The notes under the pieces were generated by a model. It made no database searches. It was given only the letters and a program-made list of their open reading frames with translations, and was not told the origin of the DNA. This document shows, in pieces, positions 17,735 through 26,768 of a DNA stretch of 64,000 nucleotides. Source of the stretch: Acidobacteriota bacterium (GTDB taxonomy: Bacteria > Acidobacteriota > Terriglobia > Terriglobales > Acidobacteriaceae); NCBI GenBank assembly GCA_021793405.1, contig JAJYSV010000018.1:1-64000 (forward strand). The letters run 5' to 3'. Position 1 is the stretch's first letter, and the number at the start of each line of letters is the position of its first letter. A program made the position numbers and the translations under genes.

Positions 17735-17780
17735 TGGTTGCGGGGGCTGGATTTGAACCAGCGACCTTTGGGTTATGAGC
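17735..17780 (-). other. tRNA-fMet 3' fragment, probable attachment-site core
   Basis: Read on the minus strand the 46 bases run from GCTCATAACCC (anticodon loop with CAU) through the T arm (GCTGG-TTCAAAT-CCAGC) to CCCCGCA-A-CCA, the hallmark 3' end of initiator tRNA. The 5' half of the tRNA is absent: the adjoining bases do not fit the D arm or acceptor. The fragment is thus an att core, not a tRNA gene. It lies just downstream of int. Confidence 0.75.
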
Positions 17781-17961
17781 GATGTAACTAGCGTATTATC
17801 AACTAGTTAGACGGCGTGATTGGCAGTTTCAAAGAGTGCTAAATAGTTGAAAATACGTTCATGGCTATGGTATTTTGGGTTGGTTTTGGGTTGGAAAAGA
17901 TTGCGATTCTGAGGCCCGGTTTCGGCTAAAACCCGGTGTTTCCCGAAGACGACCTTTGGGA

Positions 17962-18102
17962 TTCCTTCCCGAAGATCTGCTACGGATTTTCAGGGTTTTG
18001 TCCGCGTCCCGTTTTGAAGAGATTTTAGGCTTCTTAATCCTGGGTTATCTTGGGTTGGCCCTCCCCAAAGGTCGATACCGGGTTCTTCTGCCTTCCGTCC
18101 TG
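17962..18102 (+). repeat. 141-bp direct repeat, copy 1
   Basis: From TTCCTTCCCGAAGATCTGC to CTTCCGTCCTG; the same sequence recurs at 19116-19259 with a few substitutions and small indels near the middle. The two copies flank the GNAT-type TA pair. No coding function is evident. Confidence 0.85.
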
Positions 18103-18172
18103 GAAGGCGAACTCGATTGTCACTCGGATTCAAACTATAATCGGAGTGTAGATTCGAGTGGAGAGGTTCCCA

Positions 18173-18574
18173 ATGGCACTGACGGCAAAAGACAATCCAA
18201 AAGCAGCTCTGGCCAATAAGCCAGTTCGCAAATCCAAGTTTCAGGCCGATCTCGCTCCGGCTGAGGACAGCATGGTGCGCGCGTTGAAGACCGAGTTGCA
18301 ATTGACCAGTAATACGGACTTTCTTTCCGATGCTTTGACGCTCTTCCGTTGGGCGGTTTCGGAACGGAAACGTGGACACCGCATCGTGAGCGAGAGCGTC
18401 ACAGGGGAGCGTCATGTCTTGGTCTTTCCCCGCTTGGAGCGTGTCGCTCCGGATTTGGCCTTGCCACAGATTGATATTCGCTGGACGCAGGCGGAACTTG
18501 AGAGCTTGGCGGCCCTCGCATCAGGACAGCCCTTCGAGCCAACCGATGCGCTCATTCGCGCGATGAGGCAGTGA
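18173..18574 (+). CDS. antitoxin of a GNAT-type TA pair
   Basis: The 133-residue protein has a basic, disordered-looking N-terminus and an RHH-like helical part (about residues 35-70: EDSMVRALKTELQLTSNTDF then LSDALTLFRWAVSER). Its stop lies one base before the GNAT toxin start. It is longer than the usual DUF1778 antitoxin and I cannot assign a named family; the role is inferred from its partner. An imperfect repeat upstream (CACTCGGATT, 18121-18130; GATTCGAGTG, 18151-18160) could be its operator. Confidence 0.6.
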   Translation: MALTAKDNPKAALANKPVRKSKFQADLAPAEDSMVRALKTELQLTSNTDFLSDALTLFRWAVSERKRGHRIVSESVTGERHVLVFPRLERVAPDLALPQIDIRWTQAELESLAALASGQPFEPTDALIRAMRQ

Positions 18575-18575
18575 G

Positions 18576-19097
18576 TTGGCTGTTACGATCCGTCGTCTTG
18601 AAGGACCCGATGAGTTGGAGAGCTTCGATTGCGGAGACGAGCCTCTCAATAATTATTTGAAGCGGCACGCTTGGACGAATCAGGAGAAAAGCTCGATTGG
18701 CGTGACGTATGTAGCCATTGAGGAGTCCCTGCCTCGCATCGTGCTCGGATATTTCACACTGGCTACCTCCAGCATTCCACGGGATGGCCTGCCCAAAAAA
18801 CATGTGCGCGGCTTGCCGCCCTACGATCTGCCTCTGGTTCTGCTGGCTCGTTTGGCCGTTGACAGACGCTTCTGCGGCAAGGGCTTGGGACATGCATTGA
18901 TCTCAGAAGCACTCAAGATCACTTTGCGGGTTGCGGATGAAGTGGGATGCCGCTGCGTCATCACGGATGCGTACCGCGACAAAGTTGACTGGTACGCCCG
19001 CTATGGATTCATTCCAATCGAAGGGGCCGCAGAGATTGGCCCACAAAAAATGTTCCTGGACGTGCGAACCCTGCGGGCTGCTTTGCAACGGAGATAA
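18576..19097 (+). CDS. GNAT-family toxin (TacT-like)
   Basis: The 173-residue acetyltransferase has the TacT/AtaT pattern: ESFDCGDEPLNNYLKRHA at the N-terminus, IVLGYFTLATSSI, LPPYDLPLVLLARLAVDRRF, the acetyl-CoA loop GKGLGHALI (CoA-binding (R/Q)xxGxG/A type), ITDAYRDKVDWYARYGFIPI. Family members acetylate the amino group of charged tRNA and block translation. The start is a TTG at 18576, immediately after the antitoxin stop. Confidence 0.85.
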   Translation: MAVTIRRLEGPDELESFDCGDEPLNNYLKRHAWTNQEKSSIGVTYVAIEESLPRIVLGYFTLATSSIPRDGLPKKHVRGLPPYDLPLVLLARLAVDRRFCGKGLGHALISEALKITLRVADEVGCRCVITDAYRDKVDWYARYGFIPIEGAAEIGPQKMFLDVRTLRAALQRR

Positions 19098-19115
19098 AAT
19101 CACGCTTGCATAAAG

Positions 19116-19259
19116 TTCCTTCCCGAAGATCTGCTACGGATTTTCAGGGTTTTGTCCGCGTCCCGTTCTGAAGAGATTTTAGGCCCCCTTTATCCTGGGT
19201 CAATTTGGGTTGAACCCTCCCCCAAAGGTAGATACCGGGTTCTTCTGCCTTCCGTCCTG
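19116..19259 (+). repeat. 144-bp direct repeat, copy 2
   Basis: The second copy of the 17962-18102 repeat; it starts 18 bases after the GNAT toxin stop. It has the same orientation and mostly identical sequence. Recombination between the copies would delete the TA pair cleanly and leave a single repeat. Confidence 0.85.
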
Positions 19260-19767
19260 CATATGGCCGATTTGCGCAGCACTGTCCAGCGCAGGCGATT
19301 CACTTGGGGTCTTCCACCGGTTCAGGATAAAGCATTCGAGCATTTCCCGATTTTACTGTGATGTGCCGAGGTGGGGCCTGAACTAAAGCCTGTGCATTGC
19401 CAGGCCGCATGGCCTGGCGGCCCGATCACGCCTCCGGCCAAAGTCTTGCCCAGACGATAGAGTTCCTTTGGACCGACCGCGCGCTCAACGCACGACAGGA
19501 CATGGCGACGCTGCGCCCCTGCAGCAGAATCGCGTGGCCATCCGCGGTCGTCCTGTCGTCGGTCCAAATGCAGGCCAGAGGCGGCATCGCGGAAATGTTG
19601 GACACAATAGACACTCTATCGTGTATCGTCAGATAGCAGATACTGGAAGCTCCACGAGTGTTCCACGTGCTGTTGCATCCACATGCTTGCAGCGCGGACG
19701 ACCTCTGTTTTCTCAACCCCGTGAATGGTTCGGGCTGGGCCACCGTTTACACTAGAGTCACCTCAAA
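19260..19767. other. about 500 bases with no recognised gene
   Basis: Open frames on both strands overlap here without ribosome sites or recognisable protein motifs. The segment should contain the promoter of the polysaccharide export operon that begins at 19768. I see no clear terminator or RNA. Confidence 0.4.
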
Positions 19768-22448
19768 ATGCTACGCAGAATACTCTTCTTGGTTGCAGCG
19801 CTGTTGTGTGCGGGATCGATGGCGGCGAGTGCCCAGTTCATGGGTGGCACCTCGACTTCACAAACGACCGACTGCTCCAACGCCGCAAACGCCTCCTCGC
19901 CGAGTGCGCGGGCACAAACCCCAATCCATACGCCACGGGACAGAGCGCGTATGGTGCCGGAGGCCAGCAGCCTTCCGCCATGGGCGGGAATGGCATCCGG
20001 CAAAATATTCCTACCTACGTGGACCAGTTCCCAAATGCGAACCAGTTTCAGGGCGTCTATCCCAATCCATACAATCCGTATGCGGGCTTGCAGCAGAAGC
20101 AGCCACTCACGGAATTTCAGCGGGTCGTAGCAGGCTCGGTTGGGGCGGTGTTGCCTATCTTCGGCGCGAACCTCTTTTCCAGCAATGCGGCCCAGTTTGC
20201 GCCCATCGATCACACTCCGGTTACCTCAGACTATGTCGTCGGTCCAGGCGACGAGCTTTTGCTTCGCGTGTGGGGTCAGGTGAACTTCAATGTCCATGCG
20301 ACCGTCGATCGATCGGGAAATATTTATATTCCGCAGGTCGGCAATGTCGAGGTCGCGGGCCTGCATTTCCAGCAGCTCAACGACTATCTGAAGGACCAGC
20401 TTGGACGCGTATTTCGCAACTTCGACCTGAGCGTCAACATGGGCCAGTTGCGTTCGATCCAGATCTACGTCGTTGGCAATGCGCGGCAGCCGGGGAGCTA
20501 TACGGTCAGTTCCCTGAGTACGCTGGTGAATGCGTTGTTTTCCTCCGGCGGCCCCTCCGAACAAGGATCGATGCGACGGATTGAATTGAGGCGTGACGGG
20601 AAGGTTGTTACGACGTTCGATCTCTACGATCTTTTGATCGATGGCGACAAATCGCACGATGCGCCTCTCTTGCCGGGCGATGTCATCTACATTCCCGCCG
20701 TGGGACCGGAAGTTGCAATCGCCGGCAGCGTCCATGTACCGGCGATTTATGAGTTAAAGGGAACGGAAACGGCGGAGCAGGCGATTGCATTGGCCGGCGG
20801 CCTGGCCACCATGGCGTCCAAGCAAGACGCGCAACTGGACCGCACCAACCGGAACGGGGCGCGCCAGACGGTCCAACTTACGCTGGACACGGCGGGAATG
20901 GAGACGCCTCTGCGCGACGGGGACATTCTACGCATTCCTTCGCTGGCGCAACAGTTTGAGCGGACAGTGATTTTGCGGGGCAATGTTGCCAATCCAGGGC
21001 GATATCGCTGGACGCCAGGGATGCGGATTTTGGATCTGATTCCGGACAAGGACTCGCTGGAAACGCGCGGATACTGGCAAAGGAGAATTGCGCTTGGCCT
21101 GCCCGCTCCGGAATATACGCCGCTGTTCTCGGCATATCGCGCCAATCTGCCCAGTCCGTTCCAACCAACTACGCAGGCGCAATCGTCCGGACAACAGCAA
21201 AATGGCAATACCTACACGACCGGTACCTCGTTGGCGGGCACACAGCGTGGGGAGCAGTCGCAACAGACTTCTTCTACTACTGGGGAAGGAATGCAAGCCC
21301 TTGTATCCAATTTGGGGCAGCAGAGCAGCAGCCTCCCTGGAAACAACCTCGGTGGCCTGCAGAACAATGACCTCAACCATGAAGGCTCCAGGACAAATTC
21401 GACTCCTGCGCTGCGTTATTTTCCTCCAGGCGACCGGTTTTCGCAAGGACAATTTCCAATTCAGAATGAGCTTCTCCGCACAGCCCCGAGCATCGACTGG
21501 AGCTATGCCGTCATTGAACGGACGGCCCCCCATACGCTGGCAACTTCTCTGATTCCCTTCAGTCTGGGGCAGGCGGTGCTGGACAAGGACCCATCCCAGA
21601 ACCTGGAGCTTCAGCCGGGCGACATTGTCACCGTATTTTCCACCGCGGACATTCAGGTGCCGCAGGCACAGCAGGTGAAATATGTCAGTCTGCAGGGAGA
21701 GGTGGTCCATGCCGGAATTTATAGTGTCGGGCCTGGGGAAACGCTGCGAGATGTGGTCGAGCGCGCGGGAGGACTGACCCCGAAAGCGTACCTCTACGGT
21801 TCGGAGTTTTTACGGGAGTCGACGCAGCGCCTGCAGCAGGCAAGGCTGGATGAATATGTCGATTCGCTGGAGCGGGACATTCAGATCGCATCGGCGAACA
21901 CAGCTGGCTCGATCGTCAACCCCACAGCGGCGACGGCGTTGGGAACAAGTGTGCAAAGCCAGAGGGAACTGGTCACAACCCTGCGGAAAATGCGCGCGAC
22001 CGGGCGCATTGTTTTGGACCTGACTCCCTATAGCCGCGGCCTGGACGCGCTGCCGAATCTGCCGCTGGAAGATGGCGATCAGTTCATCGTTCCTGTCGTT
22101 CCCGCCACCGTAAATGTGGTTGGGGCCGTCTACGACCAGAACTCCTTCCTCTATCGGCGCGGGGAACATGTCCAGGATTATCTGAAGGTCGCGGGCGGGA
22201 CGACACGCAACGCCGACAAGCGCCACGAATTTGTCATCCGCGCGGACGGCTCCGTCATCAGCAAGCAAACGGCGGGAGGGACCCTGTTCACGGACGAGTT
22301 TGGCAACAAGTACGCCTATCCGGGCGATACAGTCGTGGTCCCGGACAGCATCAACAAAACCACAGTGCTCCGCGGGCTGACCGATTGGTCGACGGTATTC
22401 TCCCAGTTCGGGCTGGGAGCGGCGGCCCTCACGCTGTTCGGCCTCTAG
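19768..22448 (+). CDS. SLBB polysaccharide export protein, frameshifted
   Basis: A Wza/Poly_export-type outer-membrane exporter with several SLBB (beta-grasp) repeats. The signal peptide (MLRRILFLVAALLCAGSMAA, 19768-19827) is in one frame and everything after about 19902 is in another. Restoring one G at CCGAG (about 19902) would give ...NASSPECAGTNPNPYATG, a smooth join, so a single-base deletion or read error is likely. The main body holds the Poly_export domain (SDYVVGPGDELLLRVWGQVN) followed by SLBB units (VVGNARQPGSYTV, AIAGSVHVPAIYEL, ILRGNVANPGRYRW, VSLQGEVVHAGIY, VNVVGAVYDQNSFLY). It is followed after 8 bases by the Wzz-like gene. As read, the body would lack export to the periplasm. 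Confidence 0.88.
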
Positions 22449-22456
22449 GGTTTAGC

Positions 22457-23749
22457 ATGGCCATGATGCCAACAGACACCAACGCGGAACCTGTCGCCAC
22501 GGAACGAGCGGAATCCGTGGCGGCTTCGCGGGGAATTGCAGCCGGTCCCGACGATTCCGTGGACCTGCTGGATCTCGCCCTGGTTCTGGGAGCGCGAAGG
22601 CGGTTCATTCTTCTGTTCAGTTTTGTGGCCGCGCTGCTCACCGCAATCGTGGTTCTTGTCATTCCAGTGACCTTTACCGCAACCACTACCATGTTGCCTC
22701 CGCAGCAGCAAGAGAGTTCCGGGATGGCGATGCTGGGGCAGCTGGGCGGACTGGCGTCGCTGGCTGGCGGTGGTGGCGCGGCCAGTGCCTTGGGCCTCAA
22801 GAACCCGGACGACCTATATATCGGGCTGCTGCAAAGCGAAAACGTGATGGATGGAATCATCCGGCGCTTCGACCTGATGCGCGTTTATAAGACAAAAAGA
22901 TTGAGTGATGCGCGCAAAGCATTGAAGTCCAACACGAAGGTCCTCTCGGAAAAAAGTTCTCTGATCAGCATCGCGGTCGAGGACCACGACGCCCAACGGG
23001 CCGCGGCGATGGCCAATGCATACGTGGATGGGCTGCACGATCTGATGTCCCATCTGGCAGTCACATCGGCCGCCCAGCGAAGAATGTTTTTCGAGCAGCA
23101 AGTAACGCAAGAGAAAAACAAATTGACCGATGCGGAAGTTGCCTTGGAAGAAACCGAGAAGAAGACGGGAATCATTCAGCCGCAGGGACAAGCCCAGGCC
23201 GTCATTGCCACGATCATGCAACTGCGGGCCCAGATTTCCGCCAGCGAAGTGGAGTTGGGCGCGCTGCGCACCTCCGCCACCGACCAAAACCCGGAAGTGA
23301 TCACGCTGCAATCTCAGCTTGCCGCGTTGCGAGCGCAGTTGACGGATTTTGAAAAAGGTCATCCAGAGTCCGCTGCCATGGATGAAAATGTCCTGACTCC
23401 CACCTCCCAGGTGCCGGCTGCGAGCCTGGAATATCTCCGCCGCATGCGAGATGTCCGCTATCAGGAAACGCTTTTTGAATTTATGACCCGGCAATATGAG
23501 ATGGCCAAGGTGGATGAAGCCAAGCAGGGTCAGATGATTCAAGTCGTCGACCCGGCATTGGTTCCCGAGCGGCGTTCCTGGCCTCCACGGACACTGCTCA
23601 CGCTGCTGGCCTTCATTCTGGGGGCCATGTTCTCCAGCTTTTGGGTGATTCTACAGTCGGCCTACCGGCATACGATGCAAGACCCGGAGACAGCCATGAA
23701 GATGCATCAATTGCGCCAAATGCTGCGGATGCGTCGCAATCGAATTTGA
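22457..23749 (+). CDS. Wzz/GNVR-type chain-length determinant protein
   Basis: An inner-membrane co-polymerase that sets polysaccharide length. The 430-residue protein has TM1 at about residues 50-72 (FILLFSFVAALLTAIVVLVI), a periplasmic domain with a Gly/Ala-rich loop and long coiled coils (about 210-330), and TM2 at about 380-400 (TLLTLLAFILGAMFSSFWVI) preceded by PERRSWPPR, the typical Pro-rich pre-TM2 motif. No Walker kinase domain follows, so it is the Wzz rather than the BY-kinase type. The start ATG 22457 is eight bases after the SLBB gene stop. A hairpin terminator follows at 23804. Confidence 0.88.
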   Translation: MAMMPTDTNAEPVATERAESVAASRGIAAGPDDSVDLLDLALVLGARRRFILLFSFVAALLTAIVVLVIPVTFTATTTMLPPQQQESSGMAMLGQLGGLASLAGGGGAASALGLKNPDDLYIGLLQSENVMDGIIRRFDLMRVYKTKRLSDARKALKSNTKVLSEKSSLISIAVEDHDAQRAAAMANAYVDGLHDLMSHLAVTSAAQRRMFFEQQVTQEKNKLTDAEVALEETEKKTGIIQPQGQAQAVIATIMQLRAQISASEVELGALRTSATDQNPEVITLQSQLAALRAQLTDFEKGHPESAAMDENVLTPTSQVPAASLEYLRRMRDVRYQETLFEFMTRQYEMAKVDEAKQGQMIQVVDPALVPERRSWPPRTLLTLLAFILGAMFSSFWVILQSAYRHTMQDPETAMKMHQLRQMLRMRRNRI

Positions 23750-23803
23750 TCTTCGGAACCTTCGGAATTGTTATGCTTCCTTCCTCTGCGCAAAGTATTT
23801 TCC

Positions 23804-23831
23804 CAGAATGGAACCGTTGTGTTCCATTCTG
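23804..23831 (+). terminator. hairpin after the export operon
   Basis: CAGAATGGAAC-CGTTGT-GTTCCATTCTG, an 11-bp perfect stem 55 bases after the Wzz-like gene. The downstream T run is weak. It probably ends the SLBB-Wzz transcript. Confidence 0.55.
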
Positions 23832-23988
23832 TTGATACCTCGAATACAATCCCGCTCAACCGCAAAATGTTCTTGAATCGCCGCTACTATCCAGTGTACA
23901 TTTAGCCATTATCACATTGTCATCTTGCTTCAATAGAAGTCCGGAACCACAACCCCAGCCTGCCCGTGGTTTCTCAAATTGCACGCAC

Positions 23989-24020
23989 TTTTATCCATCT
24001 TTCACGCTAGATGGATAAAA
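23989..24020. terminator. second hairpin, AT-rich 12-bp stem
   Basis: TTTTATCCATCT, an 8-base loop, AGATGGATAAAA: perfect arms with a T run on one strand and an A run on the other, so it could terminate in either direction. It lies in the 575-base gap between the Wzz-like gene and the sugar transferase gene. Confidence 0.45.
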
Positions 24021-24045
24021 GTGAATACGACAATAGTCTCGCGCC

Positions 24046-24218
24046 TAGTGTCCTGAGTCTTAAATTCGTTAAAGAAATGATTTTCGGTCTTGTATCAGGG
24101 CACGACTTCAGTCGTGCCGTAAATGGCGCAAAACAGATGGGCTTTAGCCCCTGAGTGCTGCTGTTCGCATCACTTCCATGAATCGAATTGTTGAATGAAC
24201 TTCAGACTCAGGACACTA
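24046..24218. mobile_element. MITE-like element, 15-bp terminal inverted repeats
   Basis: TAGTGTCCTGAGTCT at 24046-24060 and its exact complement at 24204-24218. If the ends are TGTCC/GGACA, CTAG is present on both sides (24045-24048 and 24216-24219), as for a 4-bp target duplication of the IS5 type. The inside holds two more palindromes (GGCACGACTTCAGTCGTGCC and GGGCTTTAGCCC) and no coding potential. It probably depends on a transposase encoded elsewhere. Confidence 0.65.
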
Positions 24219-24325
24219 GTAGGGAACTCGAGTCAGGTGGTTGAAGCTTGACTGCTTAAATCCGGGTGCTCGACCCTTAAATCCGTGGGGACCTTAGTCG
24301 TAAACATAAGAGAACGTCTGTTTGG

Positions 24326-25183
24326 ATGAATTCGGAGATCGCAGACTTGAGTACCGAACCTTACTTCCCCTCTGCTTCGGAGTACCTCGTTACCGCGCCC
24401 TCATCTGCTACCCATGGAGGTGTTCCATGGCCTGTTTCTAGCGTAAAATCGCCGGAAGCGGAAACGGGCACGAGAGACCTGAGACTTCATTTCAGGCTGA
24501 GTCCCTGGTGCGCATCCATCTGGAAGCGGGCGTTCGATCTTACCTGCATCGTCCCCGCGCTCATTCTTATTTCTCCAATTTTGGGAATCATCGCGATCGC
24601 CGTCCGCTTGACTTCTCCAGGCCCCGTGATCTTCCGCCAGCAACGCGCGGGACAGCATGGCAAACTATTTACGATCTATAAATTTCGTACCATGGTGGAG
24701 AATTCCGAAGCGATCGGTCCCGGACATACGGCGAAAGGCGATCCCAGAATTACTTTTGCCGGGCGTGTTCTGCGTCGCTTCAAGCTGGATGAGCTTCCCC
24801 AGCTGTATAACGTCTTGCGCGGCGATATGAGCCTGGTTGGCCCCCGTCCGAAATTGCCCGACCATGATCCCACCCCGATGGCATGTCGTCCGGGAGTCAC
24901 CGGTGCCGCAACCCTCGCGTTCCGCGACGAGGCGCACATTTTATGCAAGGTACCCGCAGGGCGTCTCGAGAGTTTTTATCAGCAATGCATTGTGCCGCTC
25001 AAATCGAGGCTGGACACCGACTACATGGAGGCGGCGACGCTTTCGTCCGACATCGGGGTCCTGCTCGCAACTGTCCTGCGGCTCGGCAAGCATGTGACCC
25101 ACGAGGACCTGGTGCAGCCCGATGGTCGGCCCCATCTTTGGGCCAACCCGTTAAGCCTCATAATCCATTCCGTAGAGAATTAA
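24326..25183 (+). CDS. initiating sugar-phosphate transferase (WbaP/WcaJ-like C-terminal type)
   Basis: Transfers the first sugar-1-phosphate of the repeat unit to undecaprenyl phosphate at the inner membrane. The 285-residue protein of the PF02397 bacterial sugar transferase family has a hydrophobic anchor at about residues 71-95 (FDLTCIVPALILISPILGII), then SPGPVIFRQQRAGQHGK, YKFRTM, RRFKLDELPQLYNVLRGDM and SLVGPRP. It is the short form without the multi-span N-terminal module. It is the only initiating enzyme in the locus and lies on the plus strand, opposite the assembly genes. Confidence 0.9.
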   Translation: MNSEIADLSTEPYFPSASEYLVTAPSSATHGGVPWPVSSVKSPEAETGTRDLRLHFRLSPWCASIWKRAFDLTCIVPALILISPILGIIAIAVRLTSPGPVIFRQQRAGQHGKLFTIYKFRTMVENSEAIGPGHTAKGDPRITFAGRVLRRFKLDELPQLYNVLRGDMSLVGPRPKLPDHDPTPMACRPGVTGAATLAFRDEAHILCKVPAGRLESFYQQCIVPLKSRLDTDYMEAATLSSDIGVLLATVLRLGKHVTHEDLVQPDGRPHLWANPLSLIIHSVEN

Positions 25184-25395
25184 GTCGTCGAACCGACATG
25201 CAGGCGGTTCGCCCGGAACTTCGGGCTGGCTTTCATGGTGATGTCGAGCATCTTCACTTTTCCTGCGATGTTTTGAGAGCTTGAGGCGGCCCCAATCTCA
25301 TTCCTTGATGCATGCAAAAAGACGACCTTTGGATTCGCTGCCCAGCGAGAGAATTACCCATCCATCAAGTCGCTGGACAATGAGCCAGGGTTGGC

Positions 25396-25424
25396 ACCAT
25401 AATGGTCGCATCAACCATTATGGT
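25396..25424. promoter_or_regulatory. palindromic operator upstream of the Phd/PIN pair
   Basis: ACCATAATGGT-CGCATCA-ACCATTATGGT: 11-bp perfect inverted arms ending one base before the GGAGG ribosome site of the antitoxin gene. The location suits autorepression by the Phd-type antitoxin. Confidence 0.6.
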
Positions 25425-25435
25425 CGGAGGCCAAG

Positions 25436-25705
25436 ATGATCACCGAAGTGAACGCCGTTAATTTTCGCCAAAATCTTGGTGAGATGCTCAATCAGGTGCA
25501 GTATCGCAACGACAGTATCGTCATCAATAAGGATGGCAAGCCGGTGGCGGCGCTGGTCGATGCTGAACTGTTTGCCCGTATCCGCCGTATGCGCGACCGC
25601 TTCGATGCACTGAGCAGCCGGATCGCGGAGGCTTATGCCGAGGCGTCGGTCGAGGAAGGGCTGGCTGAGATCGATTCCCTGGTGGCCCGGGAACGGGCGA
25701 GTTGA
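25436..25705 (+). CDS. Phd/YefM-family antitoxin
   Basis: The 89-residue protein has the Phd/YefM fold: VNAVNFRQNLGEMLNQVQYR, DSIVINKDGKPVAALVD, then a C-terminal toxin-binding helix. The stop overlaps the toxin start (TGATG). It should bind the palindrome at 25396-25424 and block the PIN toxin. Confidence 0.88.
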   Translation: MITEVNAVNFRQNLGEMLNQVQYRNDSIVINKDGKPVAALVDAELFARIRRMRDRFDALSSRIAEAYAEASVEEGLAEIDSLVARERAS

Positions 25706-26115
25706 TGGCGGGTTTGCGGGTGGTGCTCGACACCAATGTCCTGGTGTCTGGACTGGCATATCCAGGAAGCGTTCCAGGACGCATCGTCAGTCTCTGGCGT
25801 CAGGGCGGGCTTGACGTGGTGTTGTCGCGACACATTCTGGATGAGTTGACCAGGGTGCTGCCGCGTCTGTCCCGGATACAACTCAACCCCAACGAAATTC
25901 GAGACCTGGTTGACAGCCTCATGTTCCTTGCTGACATCATCGAGACCGACGCCAAACGTGATGAAAGCCTGCGCGATCCTGCGGACCAGCAAGTGCTCGC
26001 AACTTTGCGGGCATCACAGGCAGGCTACCTGATTACCGGAGATAAGGACTTATTGGCCCTTGCAGAGAAGTATCCCATCGTCACACCGGCCACATTCTGG
26101 GCAAGGCATGGCTGA
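25705..26115 (+). CDS. PIN-domain toxin (PIN_3 type)
   Basis: The 136-residue PIN RNase has VVLDTNVLVSGLAYPG (first catalytic Asp), ILDELTRVL (Glu), DPADQQVLATL (Asp) and the late GYLITGDKDLLAL (Asp) motif, a full catalytic set. The ATG at 25705 overlaps the antitoxin stop. The pair sits between the initiating transferase and the 3' end of the heptose genes. Confidence 0.88.
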   Translation: MAGLRVVLDTNVLVSGLAYPGSVPGRIVSLWRQGGLDVVLSRHILDELTRVLPRLSRIQLNPNEIRDLVDSLMFLADIIETDAKRDESLRDPADQQVLATLRASQAGYLITGDKDLLALAEKYPIVTPATFWARHG

Positions 26116-26207
26116 GTCTCTGCTGGTGGTACCAATCTAATACCTGCGCGACGGCCAGATGTAGAGCATTGAAATGGTGTCAAGGGCGGGCCTCCAGCAG
26201 CCGGAAA

Positions 26208-26768
26208 TTATTGCAAAAGTCCAAGGACCGCCTGAAGGCCACATACGCGTAGGAAATCTTCCGGTTGCGTGCAGGTTCCCGGCTCCACTCTCTCGACCAA
26301 GACCAGCGTGCCCACGCTTGCCGCACGGCCCGCCGCCATGTCCGAGCAGCGGTCTCCTACAAAAATGCACTGCGCCAGGTCGAGGTCGAACTCCCCCGCT
26401 GCGCGCAGCAGCATTCCTGGGTTGGGTTTGCGATCCGGACACTCCTTGCGATAAGCGCCCACCCCGTGCTCTGGATGGTGCGGACAAAAATAATACTGAT
26501 CCAGCGCAACGCCTTCGCGGGCAAATTCCGCGCGCATCCACTGCATCAGGGCGTGGAAATCTTCCTCCGTGTAGTACCCGCGCGCAATCCCCGCCTGGTT
26601 GGTGACGATGATCAGCCGATACCCCAGCGCCTGCGCCTTCCTGCACAGGTCGAAGATGCCCGACACAAAGCGCACCTGCTCCGGCTGCGACAGGTAGCAA
26701 ATCTCCTCGTTGACCACCCCATCGCGGTCCAGAAACAGTGCGCGCTTGCCATTCTGCCTGCCAGTCAT
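26208..26768 (-). CDS. gmhB: D-glycero-D-manno-heptose 1,7-bisphosphate phosphatase
   Basis: Removes the C7 phosphate of heptose 1,7-bisphosphate to give the 1-phosphate used by HddC. The 186-residue HAD phosphatase has the nucleophile motif FLDRDGVVNE, motif II IVTNQAGIARG, the zinc-loop region CPHHPEHGVGAYRKECPDRK (Cys/His as in GmhB), and motif III/IV KPNPGMLL...FVGDRCSDM. It is the last of four heptose genes; its start overlaps the hddC stop. Confidence 0.9.
   Translation of the reverse strand: MTGRQNGKRALFLDRDGVVNEEICYLSQPEQVRFVSGIFDLCRKAQALGYRLIIVTNQAGIARGYYTEEDFHALMQWMRAEFAREGVALDQYYFCPHHPEHGVGAYRKECPDRKPNPGMLLRAAGEFDLDLAQCIFVGDRCSDMAAGRAASVGTLVLVERVEPGTCTQPEDFLRVCGLQAVLGLLQ

Noticed and set aside
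17735-17811. A full tRNA-Met gene on the minus strand
   Set aside because: Only the 3' half from the anticodon loop fits; the bases to the right of 17780 cannot form a D arm or the 5' acceptor strand.
17962-19259. CRISPR array or integron attC pair
   Set aside because: There are only two repeat units, they are 141-144 bp long and enclose coding DNA; no short spacers and no attC-type core sites.
19725-19902. N-terminal extension of the SLBB protein from ATG 19725
   Set aside because: This frame gives no signal peptide and no ribosome site; the next frame carries a clear signal peptide, so the extension is a frame artefact.
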